NCBI RefSeq assembly: GCF_009792235.1
Contig: NZ_CP046973.1
Coordinates: forward strand, 4,030,001 to 4,094,000
Source of the DNA: Microcystis aeruginosa FD4
GTDB taxonomy: Bacteria > Cyanobacteriota > Cyanobacteriia > Cyanobacteriales > Microcystaceae
DNA length: 64,000 nt
Direction of reading: 5' to 3'
The position numbers and the translations under genes are program-made. The notes below the pieces were generated by a model. The model had not been told where the DNA came from and searched no databases. It saw nothing but the letters and a program-made list of their open reading frames with translations. Shown here piece by piece: positions 27,292 to 36,020 of the stretch. Within the stretch, counting starts at the first letter, position 1; each line of letters opens with the position of its first letter.

Positions 27292-28247
27292 TTATAGTCA
27301 TTTCAAATAAGTGTGAGACGAGGGAAAAATAAGGTAAAATAAAGAGAAACGAGCAACCCATATAGAAAAATGTCTTATAGCCTAGACTTGAGAAAAAAAG
27401 TAATCGATTATGTAGAGAATGGGGGAAGCATAACCAAAGCCGCCGCTCTATTTAATATAGGAAGAGCGACGATATATAGATGGCTAGGTAGGGAAAAACT
27501 GGAAGCAACAAAGGTAAAACACCGTCAGAGAAAGCTGGACTGGAAAGCACTGTCAAAAGATGTCCAAGAAAATCCCGAGGCAAGATTAAGAGACAGAGCC
27601 GAGAAGTTTGGAGTGAGACCAAGTGCCATTTGCTATGCCTTAAAAAAAATGAAAATTACCAGAAAAAAGAAGGAACTTCGTTATAGAGAAAGAAACCGAG
27701 AAGAAAGAATGAAATACTACAGAGTGCTGAGAGAATTGATTAAAACATATGGAAGTGAAAGCCTTGTATTCATTGATGAGTCAGGGTTTGAAGAATTTCA
27801 AGCCTGCCTTTATGCCTGGTCAAAAAAAGGTAAGAAAGTATTGGGAGATAGACAAGGAAAACGAGGAAAAAGAGAGAACCTTGTGGCCGGGAGAAGAAAG
27901 GGAAAAAAAGACTTTATTGCCCCGATGGTATTTACAAGAAGCCTGAATGCCGAAGGTTTTGAAGGGTGGTTATCTTTATATTTATTGCCCTCTCTAGCCA
28001 TAACATCAGTATTAATTATGGATAATGCACCAATTCATCGGAAGACAGTGATTAGACAACTGGTAGAGGAAGCAGGTCATCAGGTAGTGTTTTTGCCAAA
28101 ATACTCTCCTGATTTAAATGATATCGAACATGATTTTAGTGCATTAAAGAGGGCAAGAATGTATGCTCCTGTGGGGACACCCCTTGATGAAATTATTCGT
28201 ACTTATTGTGTCGCCTAGTGTCTCGTTCTTATTTGAAATAACTATAA
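27292..28247 (+). mobile_element. IS630-family insertion sequence with single-frame transposase
   Basis: The ends are imperfect inverted repeats of about 30 bases: TTATAGTCATTTCAAATAAG on the left, and the reverse complement of the right end reads TTATAGTTATTTCAAATAAG. The terminal TA fits the TA target preference of IS630. Length is about 956 bases. The transposase occupies most of it. A 97-base MITE with the same ends is at 49794-49890. Confidence 0.85.
27370..28218 (+). CDS. IS630-family transposase
   Basis: A 282-residue DDE transposase. Residues 1-50 form a helix-turn-helix (ITKAAALFNIGRATIYRWL) that would bind the terminal repeats. The catalytic acidic residues lie in FIDESGFE, IMDNAPIH and DLNDIEHDFSALKR (D, D, E). 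A basic stretch (KKGKKVLGDRQGKRGKREN) separates the first two. The length is normal for an IS630 transposase encoded in one frame, and it looks intact, so this copy may be active. Helix-turn-helix and catalytic triad are visible directly; activity is an inference. Confidence 0.92.
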   Translation: MSYSLDLRKKVIDYVENGGSITKAAALFNIGRATIYRWLGREKLEATKVKHRQRKLDWKALSKDVQENPEARLRDRAEKFGVRPSAICYALKKMKITRKKKELRYRERNREERMKYYRVLRELIKTYGSESLVFIDESGFEEFQACLYAWSKKGKKVLGDRQGKRGKRENLVAGRRKGKKDFIAPMVFTRSLNAEGFEGWLSLYLLPSLAITSVLIMDNAPIHRKTVIRQLVEEAGHQVVFLPKYSPDLNDIEHDFSALKRARMYAPVGTPLDEIIRTYCVA

Positions 28248-28424
28248 CTTTAGTCATTGATAAAAATCTATGACTAAAGACGTAAACATCGATTGACATT
28301 ACCTATTCCATCGCTTATCCTGTGTGAGTAGAATCACTGGATTGTGCGACTCAAGTTCGAATTGCGCCCATGATTCCCGTTTTGTCACCCTGTTTAAACA
28401 GATCAGGGAAATGCAGGGGTAACT

Positions 28425-28500
28425 GTCTCCAATCAAGGACAGGAGATCGCCAGCAGTCCTGGTACTGTCAAAACTATAAATTTCCCCTGACGGTGACATC
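28425..28500 (+). pseudogene. Degenerate CARDB-coding fragment upstream of haloperoxidase copy 1
   Basis: About 75 bases resemble, at DNA level, the CARDB-coding part of the two haloperoxidase genes (compare 29042-29115), but they are out of any useful frame. A similar fossil precedes copy 2 at 32935-33030. The rest of 28248-28587 has no recognisable gene. Confidence 0.55.
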
Positions 28501-29756
28501 GGTTTGGCGCTGAAGCGCAACGACAACTTAAGGTTTAATGGTTTTTCTCCTGAATACCTTTACTCTTTTCCCACCTATTGCCCATCTATGGCATCAACCA
28601 CTATGGTAACTACCCCTAAGTCATCGTCACAAAACACCCTTGATAATCAGAAGAAAATAACTGAGAACGAGCAAATACCAAATAGTAATACCGCCACCAG
28701 TAAGATTGATGACTTGTTAAAGACTGCTCTCGGTGGCAAAAAATTAAATCTTCTCTCCCCAAAAGAATTAAGTGAGCTTTTGGACAAAGTTAATTTTTTA
28801 GATGCAATTGGACTTGATACTGAGGGAAAACAGATACCAAACAAGGGCAATAACCAAAAGTCAAGTTCTACCTCAACTCTTACCTCAAGTCCTACCTCAA
28901 CTCTTACCTCAGGTCGTACCTCAACTCTTACCTCAAGTTCTGCCTCAACTGTCTCACTACCAGATTTAGTGGGCAGTTTTGGCACGATTAATTTGCCAAC
29001 TACGGTTGACTTCGGCGCGACTGGAAGTGCACAGGTAATTGTCACCAATCAAGGACAGGCGCTCGCCAGTGGTCCTAGTACTGTCAAACTGTACATTTCC
29101 ACTGACGGTGAGATTGACAGTAACGATGCGTTGCTCACCAGTGTCAGCACAAACTTGAACCTAAGCGCCGGGCAGTCAGTCACCCTAAACTTAACGTATA
29201 ACAACAATACTTCAGTCATCGCTCCGGGGGCTTACTTTCTCATCGCTCAAGTTGATGCCAATAACCAAATTGCCGAACAACTGGAAACCAATAATGTCAC
29301 CAGTAAATTAGTATCGGGACTCAATACTAATGCCGTCATCGACTGGAATGCGATCGCCTTAAATGCAGTTCAAGCCGAGGGCAAAGCGGGGCGGGGAGTC
29401 GCACCGACCGTAGGTTCTCGCTTAATGGCTCTAGTTTCTACTGCCGTCTATGATACGGTCAATGCTTTCAACACTTTATATCCCTCCTACGCTGTAAATG
29501 TGAACGCACCAGCGAGTACCTCGTTGGTGGCGGCGGCAGTCGGTGCTGCTTATCGAGTTCTCTCCACTCAATTATCTGGACAAAGTAGCTTGTTCTCAGA
29601 GCAATTGTCTAATTCTCTGGCGGAGATTCAGGACAGTGCCACCGCTGAAAGCCGGGGGTTTAATTTGGGCATTCTAGTAGCCAATCAGAGCATCACTTTA
29701 CGCGCTAATGATGGTTCCAACAACAATACACCTTTCACTCCGCCACCGGGAGACTA

Positions 29757-30978
29757 CTAGAGCATCAATTTTGTTTTGAGGGATAAAAAAAGAGCTAATC
29801 TGGAAGAAGTTATCCAACTTCAGACAAAAAAATGCCGAAGAAAAAATATATTGTAGATCTAACAGACTCCGAAAGAACTGAACTCGAGCAGCTAACCAAG
29901 AAAGGAAAAATAGCAGCTTACAAAATGAACCATGCCAGAATACTACTTTTAGCAGACATCAATCAACAGGAAGGTGGTTGGACTGACTCGAAAATTAGTG
30001 AAGCCTTAAATGTTGCTCAAGCCACCATTGAGAGAGTACGACAAAGATTTGTCGAGTCAGGAATTGAATCATCATTAACTCGAAAAAAGCAAGAACATCG
30101 CCGTGCCAAAATTATCGATGGGGAAAAGGAAGCATATCTGATTGCCATCGCTTGTAGTGAAACACCAACGGGACGAGCAAAATGGACACTTCAAATGCTG
30201 GCAGATAAAATGGTCGAACTTGAATATGTGGAAAAAATATCACGAGAAACCATCAGAAAAACCTTAAAAAAAATGAATTGAAACCATGGCTGAATCAATC
30301 ATGGGTCATTCCCCCAAAAGAATCAGCGGAGTTTGTCTGTGCGATGGAAGATGTCTTGGATATTTATCATAGTGAGTATGACCAGCAAAATCCTTGGCTG
30401 TGTTTTGATGAGAGTTGTAAACAATTAGTCAAAGAAACAAAAGAGAAAATACCAGCCGAACCGAGAGAACCAGAAAGGTATGACTATCAATATGAGCGTA
30501 ATGGTGTAGCCAATATGTTTATGTTTTTTGAACCATTACAAGGTTGGCGACATGTAGAAGTTACACAACAAAGGACGGCGAGCGATTATGCACACCAAAT
30601 GAAATATTTAGTTGATGAGCGTTATCCCGATGCCCAGAAAATTAGAGTAATTCAAGACAACTTAAATACTCATGTAAAAGCCTCATTATATAAAGCCTTT
30701 GAACCGGAAGAGGCCAAGAGAATTTTAGATAAACTCGAATTTCATTACACTCCCAAACATGGCAGCTGGTTAAATATGGCAGAAATTGAGTTGAGCGTTT
30801 TGAATCGTCAATGTCTCGATCGTCGTATCCCAGACATGGATAGTTTAAAACAAGAAATTAAGGCATGGGAAGAAAATCGAAATGAAAAGTCAAATTCAGT
30901 TGACTGGAGATTTACTACTGCTGATGCTCGTATTAAGTTAAAAAAACTCTATCCCTCAATTCAAACTTGACAGACTAC
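29757..30978 (+). mobile_element. IS630-family element inside haloperoxidase copy 1
   Basis: It is 1222 bases long, with TA duplicated at 29755-29756 and 30979-30980. The ends are imperfect inverted repeats sharing TTGAGGGATA about 20 bases in (left 29775 region; right, reverse complement, ATTGAGGGATAGAG). The intact copy at 33715-35697 supplies the empty site, which fixes both junctions. It encodes a two-frame transposase. Confidence 0.92.
29832..30970 (+). CDS. IS630-family transposase in two frames (programmed -1 frameshift)
   Basis: The first frame (29832-30281, 149 residues) carries helix-turn-helix segments (WTDSKISEALNVAQATIERVRQRF). The second frame (open from before 30278 to 30970) carries the catalytic core: CFDESCK, VIQDNLNTH and MAEIELSVL supply D, D and E. 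The frames are related by -1 and meet at an A8 run at 30266-30273 (TTAAAAAAAATG). Slippage there would join ...TLKK to NELKPWLNQSW, giving a continuous IS630-type protein of about 375 residues. Without slippage only the DNA-binding part is made. The arrangement matches the known frameshift control of two-frame IS630 elements and looks intact. Confidence 0.88.
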
Positions 30979-31821
30979 TACGTTTGGAGACCAGAAACCT
31001 CCGGCCCCACTGCTGGGGTAGCAGTCGGTGCCAACTGGGGGGGCGTAAATACTTGGACAATTGGCAACATTGACCAGTTTGTCTCGCAAAAACAACTTGA
31101 TGTGACTCTTAATGGCCGTCCCAACACAAATCCTACATTGTATGCCCAAGAAATTGAAGAAGTCCGGCTCTACGGGGGCTTGCAAGACACTGCTCTCACT
31201 ACCACTTTACGCACGGAAGACCAGACAGAAATGGCTGTTTTCTTTTCTTATGACCGGGCTGATACCTTCCGTCCCTACGGGCATTTAAACCAAATTGCTC
31301 AAAAAATTGCGGTGAGTGAGGGCAATACCTTGCAAGAAGATGCCAGCCTATTTGCCGCGTTAAATACCGCGCTGGCAGATGCGGTAACTGTCGCTTGGAA
31401 AGAGAAATACACTGAACTCCAACCTCGCCCCGATGACGTAATTGCTGGAGGATTTGCGGCTAATGACGGGATAGCTGCTACGGTGGCCGATCCCAATTGG
31501 AAATCCTTGCTGTCACCATTAAAGGGGGGGGTTAATTCGCCAGCCTTTCCGGATTATATGTCAGGGCATTCCGCCATGGGGGGAGCATTTGCTGGAGTGA
31601 TGACTGACTATTTTGGTGACAACTATGTGTTTAGTGCTGTCTCCCAAGAGCTTCCCGGTGTCGTTCGTAATTTCGATAGCTTCTATGAAGCGGGATTGGA
31701 AGATGCCCTCAGCCGTATTTATGGCGGGGTTCACGTCCGTGAGGCTTGTATTGATTCTTTTGAAATGGGGTTAGCTGTTGGCGAGTTTGTTGCGGCAAAT
31801 TTCTTTCAGCCACCTGTCTAA

Positions 31822-32005
31822 TATCATGTCGAGTTGAACGAACCTGCATCAGTCCCCACCCTTCGGCAACGCACCGGTGGGGAAGGTGCAGGGGGCGGCA
31901 ATTTGAGGACTCGATGTCCGAAAAATTGCCAGCTAAATTTTAGGTGTATCCTGATTTTTGATAAGTACCTAAGCAAAATTAATTACACATCACACTCTTA
32001 ACAAG
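31822..32005. other. Duplicated downstream segment of the haloperoxidase genes
   Basis: 31838-31938 repeats almost base for base the stretch after copy 2 (35702-35817), including a CCCCACC/GGTGGGG hairpin. It shows that the duplicated unit extended past the gene. I see no coding potential here. Confidence 0.6.
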
Positions 32006-32142
32006 TAATTTAGGTTCTTCGTTACTTGGTATGGTTTGATCGGGAGGCATAAATGGACTAAATCCTTATCTGGCAAGAGACTTAATTGATTAGTTCGTTC
32101 TAGAGCGAAAACAATTGACAAAAATCGCAGCAATGTCTTTCT
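32006..32142 (-). repeat. Dispersed repeat, left arm of an inverted pair
   Basis: About 130 bases around GATTAGTTCGTTCTAGAGCG are the reverse complement of 33522-33656. A third, partial copy lies at 51232-51313. The shared core reads AACTAATCAATTAAGTC on the other strand. It could be an end of a lost mobile element. There is no open frame. Confidence 0.7.
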
Positions 32143-32597
32143 CGATAATGGTTTCATCCCTTATAACCTCGTTCATTGCATAACACAAACCGAAGAACCG
32201 TAATTTGGATAGTCAACAGCTTAACTTACCCACTGATAACTGACTAACTGATAACTGATAACTGTCTCGGAGTCTCCACTAGGAAATTAATTTTGCACGA
32301 CTACTTATACCATTTTTCAAAAGTAATGACAGAGATGGTTATGCCTGGTGCATCTCAATTTTGTCGAAATATCCAGATGACATTTTGGGCGCACGCGGTG
32401 CGCCCCTACCATTGGCGAAATAATATTATTGTAGGGGCGAATTGCCTTCGCCCTCTTTGAACAACTTCTGCTGCTCACCTTAAGTGAGAGAAAATCACCA
32501 ATAGGATACCATTTTTCTTTATTCGCGTCACAACGAATGCAGGCTTGGCAAGCATTCGAGCGTGGATGTCTGTCATGGATTTAGAAATTTGGTATTA

Positions 32598-32887
32598 GGG
32601 GTTGCTGAATAAATCTAAAAACCTTGGGGGGTAAGACTTTTAGACTTTTTGTCAATCAAAAAGTACCAGATCTGGGAGTGATCGGGGGGAAAATTCAGGG
32701 ACTTTTTCCCTGAAAATTAGGTAATTGACCCCGGCTCGACTGATCTCGCCGAACGTCCTCAAAATCGCTAAAACCCTACACCCCACACCCGTTCGGCTGA
32801 GCGTTCGACAAAAGCTCACGCCGAATTCTCACGGCCGAAGCCCACACCCCACACCCTGTCCCCACGAAAAACTTTTTCAGCAGACCC
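32598..32887. mobile_element. MITE, GGGTYTGCTGAA family, copy 2
   Basis: It has the same ends as copies 1 and 3 (left GGGGTTGCTGAATAAATC, right TTTTTCAGCAGACCC) but is 290 bases long, because the interior carries an extra roughly 75 bases with CGTTCGGC/GCCGAAC inverted segments. The flanking 6-mers differ (GTATTA and TACTTA), so this copy lost its target duplication or recombined. Between 32143 and 32597 I see no gene. Confidence 0.7.
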
Positions 32888-32934
32888 TACTTATGTGAGA
32901 CATATCACTGAATCGTGCGACCCAAGTTGCAATT

Positions 32935-33030
32935 GCCGCCGTAATTGTCACCAATCAAGGACGGATGATCGCCCGCAGGCCTTGTACTGTCAAAACCGTA
33001 CATTTCCACTGACGGTGACATCGGTTTGGC
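32935..33030 (+). pseudogene. Degenerate CARDB-coding fragment upstream of haloperoxidase copy 2
   Basis: AATTGTCACCAATCAAGGAC and the following 75 bases match the CARDB-coding part of the haloperoxidase genes but contain substitutions and shifts. It matches the fossil at 28425-28500 more closely than either gene, so it was part of the duplicated unit. The region 33031-33521 has only short frames (for example 33185-33295, 36 codons) that I would not call genes. Confidence 0.55.
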
Positions 33031-33521
33031 TCTGAAGGGCTGACGGCAGTTCACAAAAATTTATCTAAACCTGGTCAAACCTGATTAAACTTGCTCAAAC
33101 CTTAAGCTATCATAGTGGTATGAGTAAGTTGTCAATCAGTCAGACAGCGAGAATCAAGGTTGTTAGTATATCTGCCGTAAGAAGATGAAAACTGCGGAAA
33201 AACTTGTTTTTGAACTCACTGCCAATCTTAACAATCCTTGGCAAAATGAACTTTATGTCAGTTGCTTAACCAGAGGGCAATTCAGGCATATTTGAGGAGA
33301 ATTTGCCATCTCAATTGTTAAGCAAAAATCGACCAGATGGGTCGATTTCGCAACTATTCTGATTGACTGGTGTCACTTGAAATGCCCACACAGCAAGCGG
33401 ATCACAAAATTGGACAATTGTCAATAGCGTTTGAGATGCTCTCACCCTGGCCGTATCAGCCTGGGTCGTAGATAGTGCCGACACTGGGACGGGGTTATAA
33501 GGAATAAAACTCTTATAGGGA

Positions 33522-33656
33522 CGGACATTGCTGCGATTTTTGTCAATTGTTTTCGCTCTAGAACGAACTAATCAATTAAGTCTCTTGCCAGATAAGGATT
33601 TAGTCGATTTATGACCCCCGGGCAAACCATCCAAGTAACGAAGAACCCAACAACTT
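33522..33656 (+). repeat. Dispersed repeat, right arm of an inverted pair
   Basis: Reverse complement of 32006-32142. The two arms enclose about 1.4 kb that holds MITE copy 2 and the CARDB fossil. The arm ends about 60 bases before the haloperoxidase start, so it may contribute promoter sequence to copy 2; copy 1 lacks it. Confidence 0.7.
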
Positions 33657-33714
33657 AAGGTTTAATGGTTTTTCTCCTGAATACCTTTACTCTTTTCCCA
33701 CCTATTGTCTATCT

Positions 33715-35697
33715 ATGGCATCAACCACTCCTATAACTACCGAAGGGTCATCGTCACAAAAACCCGTTGATGATCCGAAAAAAGTACCTGAGAACGAGCT
33801 ACCAACTACCGCCACCAGTAAGATTGATGAGTTGTTAAAGAGTACTGTAGGTGGCAAAAATTTAAATCTTCTCTCCCCAAAAGAATTAAGTGAGCTTTTG
33901 GACAAAGTTAATTTTTTAGATGCAATTGGACTTGATACTGAGGGAAAACAGATACCAAACAAGGGCAATAACCAAAAGTCAAGTTCTACCTCAACTCTTA
34001 CCTCAGGTTCTACCTCAACTCTTACCTCAAGTTCTACCTCAACTGTCTCACTACCAGATTTAGTAGGCAGTTTTGGCACGATTAATTTGCCAACTACGGT
34101 TGACTTCGGCGCGACTGGAAGTGCACAGGTAATTGTCACCAATCAAGGACAGGCGCTCGCCAGTGGTCCTAGTACTGTCAACCTGTACATTTCCACTGAC
34201 GGTGAGATTGACAGTAACGATGCGTTGCTCACCAGTGTCAGCACAAACTTGAACCTAAGCGCCGGGCAGTCAGTTACCTTGGACTTAACGTATGACAACA
34301 ATACTTCAGTCATCGCTCCGGGGGCTTACTTTCTCATCGCTCAAGTTGATGCCAATAACCAAATTGCCGAACAACTGGAAACCAATAATGTCACCAGTAA
34401 ATTAGTATCGGGACTCAATACTAATGCCGTCATCGACTGGAATGCGATCGCCTTAAATGCAGTTCAAGCCGAGGGCAAAGCGGGGCGGGGAGTCGCACCG
34501 ACCGTAGGTTCTCGCTTAATGGCTCTAGTTTCTACTGCCGTCTATGATACGGTCAATGCCTTCAACACTTTATATCCCTCCTACGCTGTAAATGTGAACG
34601 CACCAACAAATACCTCGTTGGGGATGGCGGCAGTCGGTGCTGCTTATCGAGTTCTCTCCACTCAATTATCTGGACAAAATAGCTTGTTCTCACAGCAATT
34701 ATCCAATTCTCTGGCGGAGATTAAGGACAGTGCCACCGCTGAAAGCCGGGGGTTTAATTTGGGCATTCTAGTAGCCAATCAGAGCATCACTTTACGCGCT
34801 AATGATGGTTCCAACAACAATACACCTTTCACTCCGCCACCGGGAGACTACGTTTGGAGACCAGAAACCTCCGGCCCCACTGCTGGGGTAGCAGTCGGTG
34901 CCAACTGGGGGGGAGTAAATACTTGGACAATTGGGGACATTGACCAGTTTGTTGCGGACAATCAACTTGATGTGACTCTTGATAACCGTCCTGACACAGA
35001 GCCTGAATTGTATGCCCAAGAAATTGAAGAAGTCCGGCTCTACGGTGGCTTGCAAGACACTGCTCTCACTACCACTTTACGCACGGAAGACCAGACAGAA
35101 ATGGCTGTTTTCTTTGCCTATGACCGCCCTGATACCTTCCGTCCCTACGGTCAATTAAACCAAATTGCTCAAGAAATTGCGGTGAGTGAGGGCAATACCT
35201 TGCAAGAAGATGCCAGCCTATTTGCCGCGTTAAATACCGCGCTGGCAGATGCGGTAATCACTGCTTGGGAGGCCAAATACAGGGAACTCCAACCTCGCCC
35301 CGATGACGTAATTGCCGGAGGATTTGCGGCTAATGACGGGATAGATGCTACGGTGGGCGATCCCAATTGGAAGCCCTTGCTGTCACCATTAATGGGGGTT
35401 AATTCCCCACCCTTTCCGGATTATATGTCAGGGCATTCCGCCATGGGGGGAGCATTTGCGGCAGTGATGACTGACTATTTTGGTGACAACTATGTGTTTA
35501 GTGCTGTCTCCCAAGAACTTCCCGGTGTCGTTCGTAATTTCGATAGCTTCTATGAAGCGGGATTGGAAGATGCCCTCAGCCGTATTTATGGCGGGGTTCA
35601 CGTCCATGAGGCTTGTATTGATTCTTTTGAAATGGGGTTAGCTGTTGGCGAGTTTGTTGCGGCAAATTTCTTTCAGCCTGTTCCGCCTGTCTTCTAA
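33715..35697 (+). CDS. CARDB domain-vanadium-dependent haloperoxidase (PAP2 fold), copy 2
   Basis: A 660-residue protein with no signal peptide. Residues 1-90 are polar and unassigned. A Ser/Thr linker (STSTLTSGSTSTLTSS) follows, then a CARDB beta-sandwich (about 113-222: LPDLVGSFGTINLP to QLETNN) and an all-helical vanadium haloperoxidase/PAP2 domain (about 238-655). The signature residues are present: K521 and R528 (K-x6-RP in KYRELQPRP), H574 (YMSGHS, with M for the usual P), R623 and H629 (SRIYGGVH), which bind vanadate or phosphate. Known family members oxidise halides with peroxide or act as acid phosphatases, and sequence alone does not separate these. It is a near-duplicate of the IS-split gene at 28588-31821, with a slightly different C-terminus. 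The start MASTT at 33715 is shared by both copies. Confidence 0.88.
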   Translation: MASTTPITTEGSSSQKPVDDPKKVPENELPTTATSKIDELLKSTVGGKNLNLLSPKELSELLDKVNFLDAIGLDTEGKQIPNKGNNQKSSSTSTLTSGSTSTLTSSSTSTVSLPDLVGSFGTINLPTTVDFGATGSAQVIVTNQGQALASGPSTVNLYISTDGEIDSNDALLTSVSTNLNLSAGQSVTLDLTYDNNTSVIAPGAYFLIAQVDANNQIAEQLETNNVTSKLVSGLNTNAVIDWNAIALNAVQAEGKAGRGVAPTVGSRLMALVSTAVYDTVNAFNTLYPSYAVNVNAPTNTSLGMAAVGAAYRVLSTQLSGQNSLFSQQLSNSLAEIKDSATAESRGFNLGILVANQSITLRANDGSNNNTPFTPPPGDYVWRPETSGPTAGVAVGANWGGVNTWTIGDIDQFVADNQLDVTLDNRPDTEPELYAQEIEEVRLYGGLQDTALTTTLRTEDQTEMAVFFAYDRPDTFRPYGQLNQIAQEIAVSEGNTLQEDASLFAALNTALADAVITAWEAKYRELQPRPDDVIAGGFAANDGIDATVGDPNWKPLLSPLMGVNSPPFPDYMSGHSAMGGAFAAVMTDYFGDNYVFSAVSQELPGVVRNFDSFYEAGLEDALSRIYGGVHVHEACIDSFEMGLAVGEFVAANFFQPVPPVF

Positions 35698-35819
35698 TAT
35701 TATGTCGAGTTGAACGAACCTGCATCAGTTCCCACCCTTCGGCAACGCACCGGTGGGGAAGGTGCAGGGGGCGGCAATTTGAGGACTCGATGTCCGAAAA
35801 ATTGCCAACTAAATTTTAA

Positions 35820-35922
35820 TGGTAAATCCCATGCTTTAGGTGATATCGGTCGCACTTTGGAATTATCCCTGGAAAGGGTGCGACAAATTGAGTCGAAAGC
35901 GTTGCAAAAACTGCGTCGTTAG
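35820..35922 (+). pseudogene. 3' fragment of a sigma-70-family factor (region 4.2)
   Basis: 34 codons encode the helix-turn-helix of sigma region 4.2: LGDIGRTLELSLERVRQIES followed by KALQKLRR and a stop. The rest of the gene is absent; upstream is the duplicated haloperoxidase tail. It is a relic of a primary-like (group 1/2) sigma factor gene and marks a deletion or rearrangement breakpoint near 35818. It cannot function alone. Confidence 0.75.
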
Positions 35923-36020
35923 ATCACCAACAGAATATCCCTACTAGGGAGTTAAATAGTTAGTAAAAGTATAGTCAAATATAGACAGACTGAATTCCAT
36001 TTCAGAAATTCCCTTCACTT

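Larger units (their letters stand above)
28588..31821 (+). pseudogene. CARDB-vanadium haloperoxidase gene, copy 1, split by an IS630 element
   Basis: Without the insertion this encodes roughly the same protein as the intact gene at 33715-35697. It opens with MASTT at 28588; in-frame codons further upstream are not conserved between the copies. The 5' part (to 29756) covers the N-terminal region, a Ser/Thr linker with STSTLTS repeats, the CARDB domain and the first part of the enzyme domain. The 3' part (from 30979) holds KYTELQPRP (K-x6-RP), YMSGHSAMGG and SRIYGGVH, the vanadate-binding PAP2 motifs. The IS plus its duplicated TA is 1224 bases, a multiple of three. It interrupts the Tyr codon of GDYVW, and precise loss would restore the frame. 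As it stands, the product stops within the insertion and lacks all vanadate ligands. Confidence 0.9.

Noticed and set aside
28330..28370. GTTCGAATT resembling a tRNA T-loop
   Set aside because: No matching acceptor stem, anticodon arm or spacing was found. I saw no tRNA or rRNA anywhere in the window.
33185..33295. 36-codon frame MKTAEKLVFELTANLNNPWQ... between repeats
   Set aside because: It is too short, with no domain, and lies in rearranged repeat DNA. Composition alone does not support a gene.
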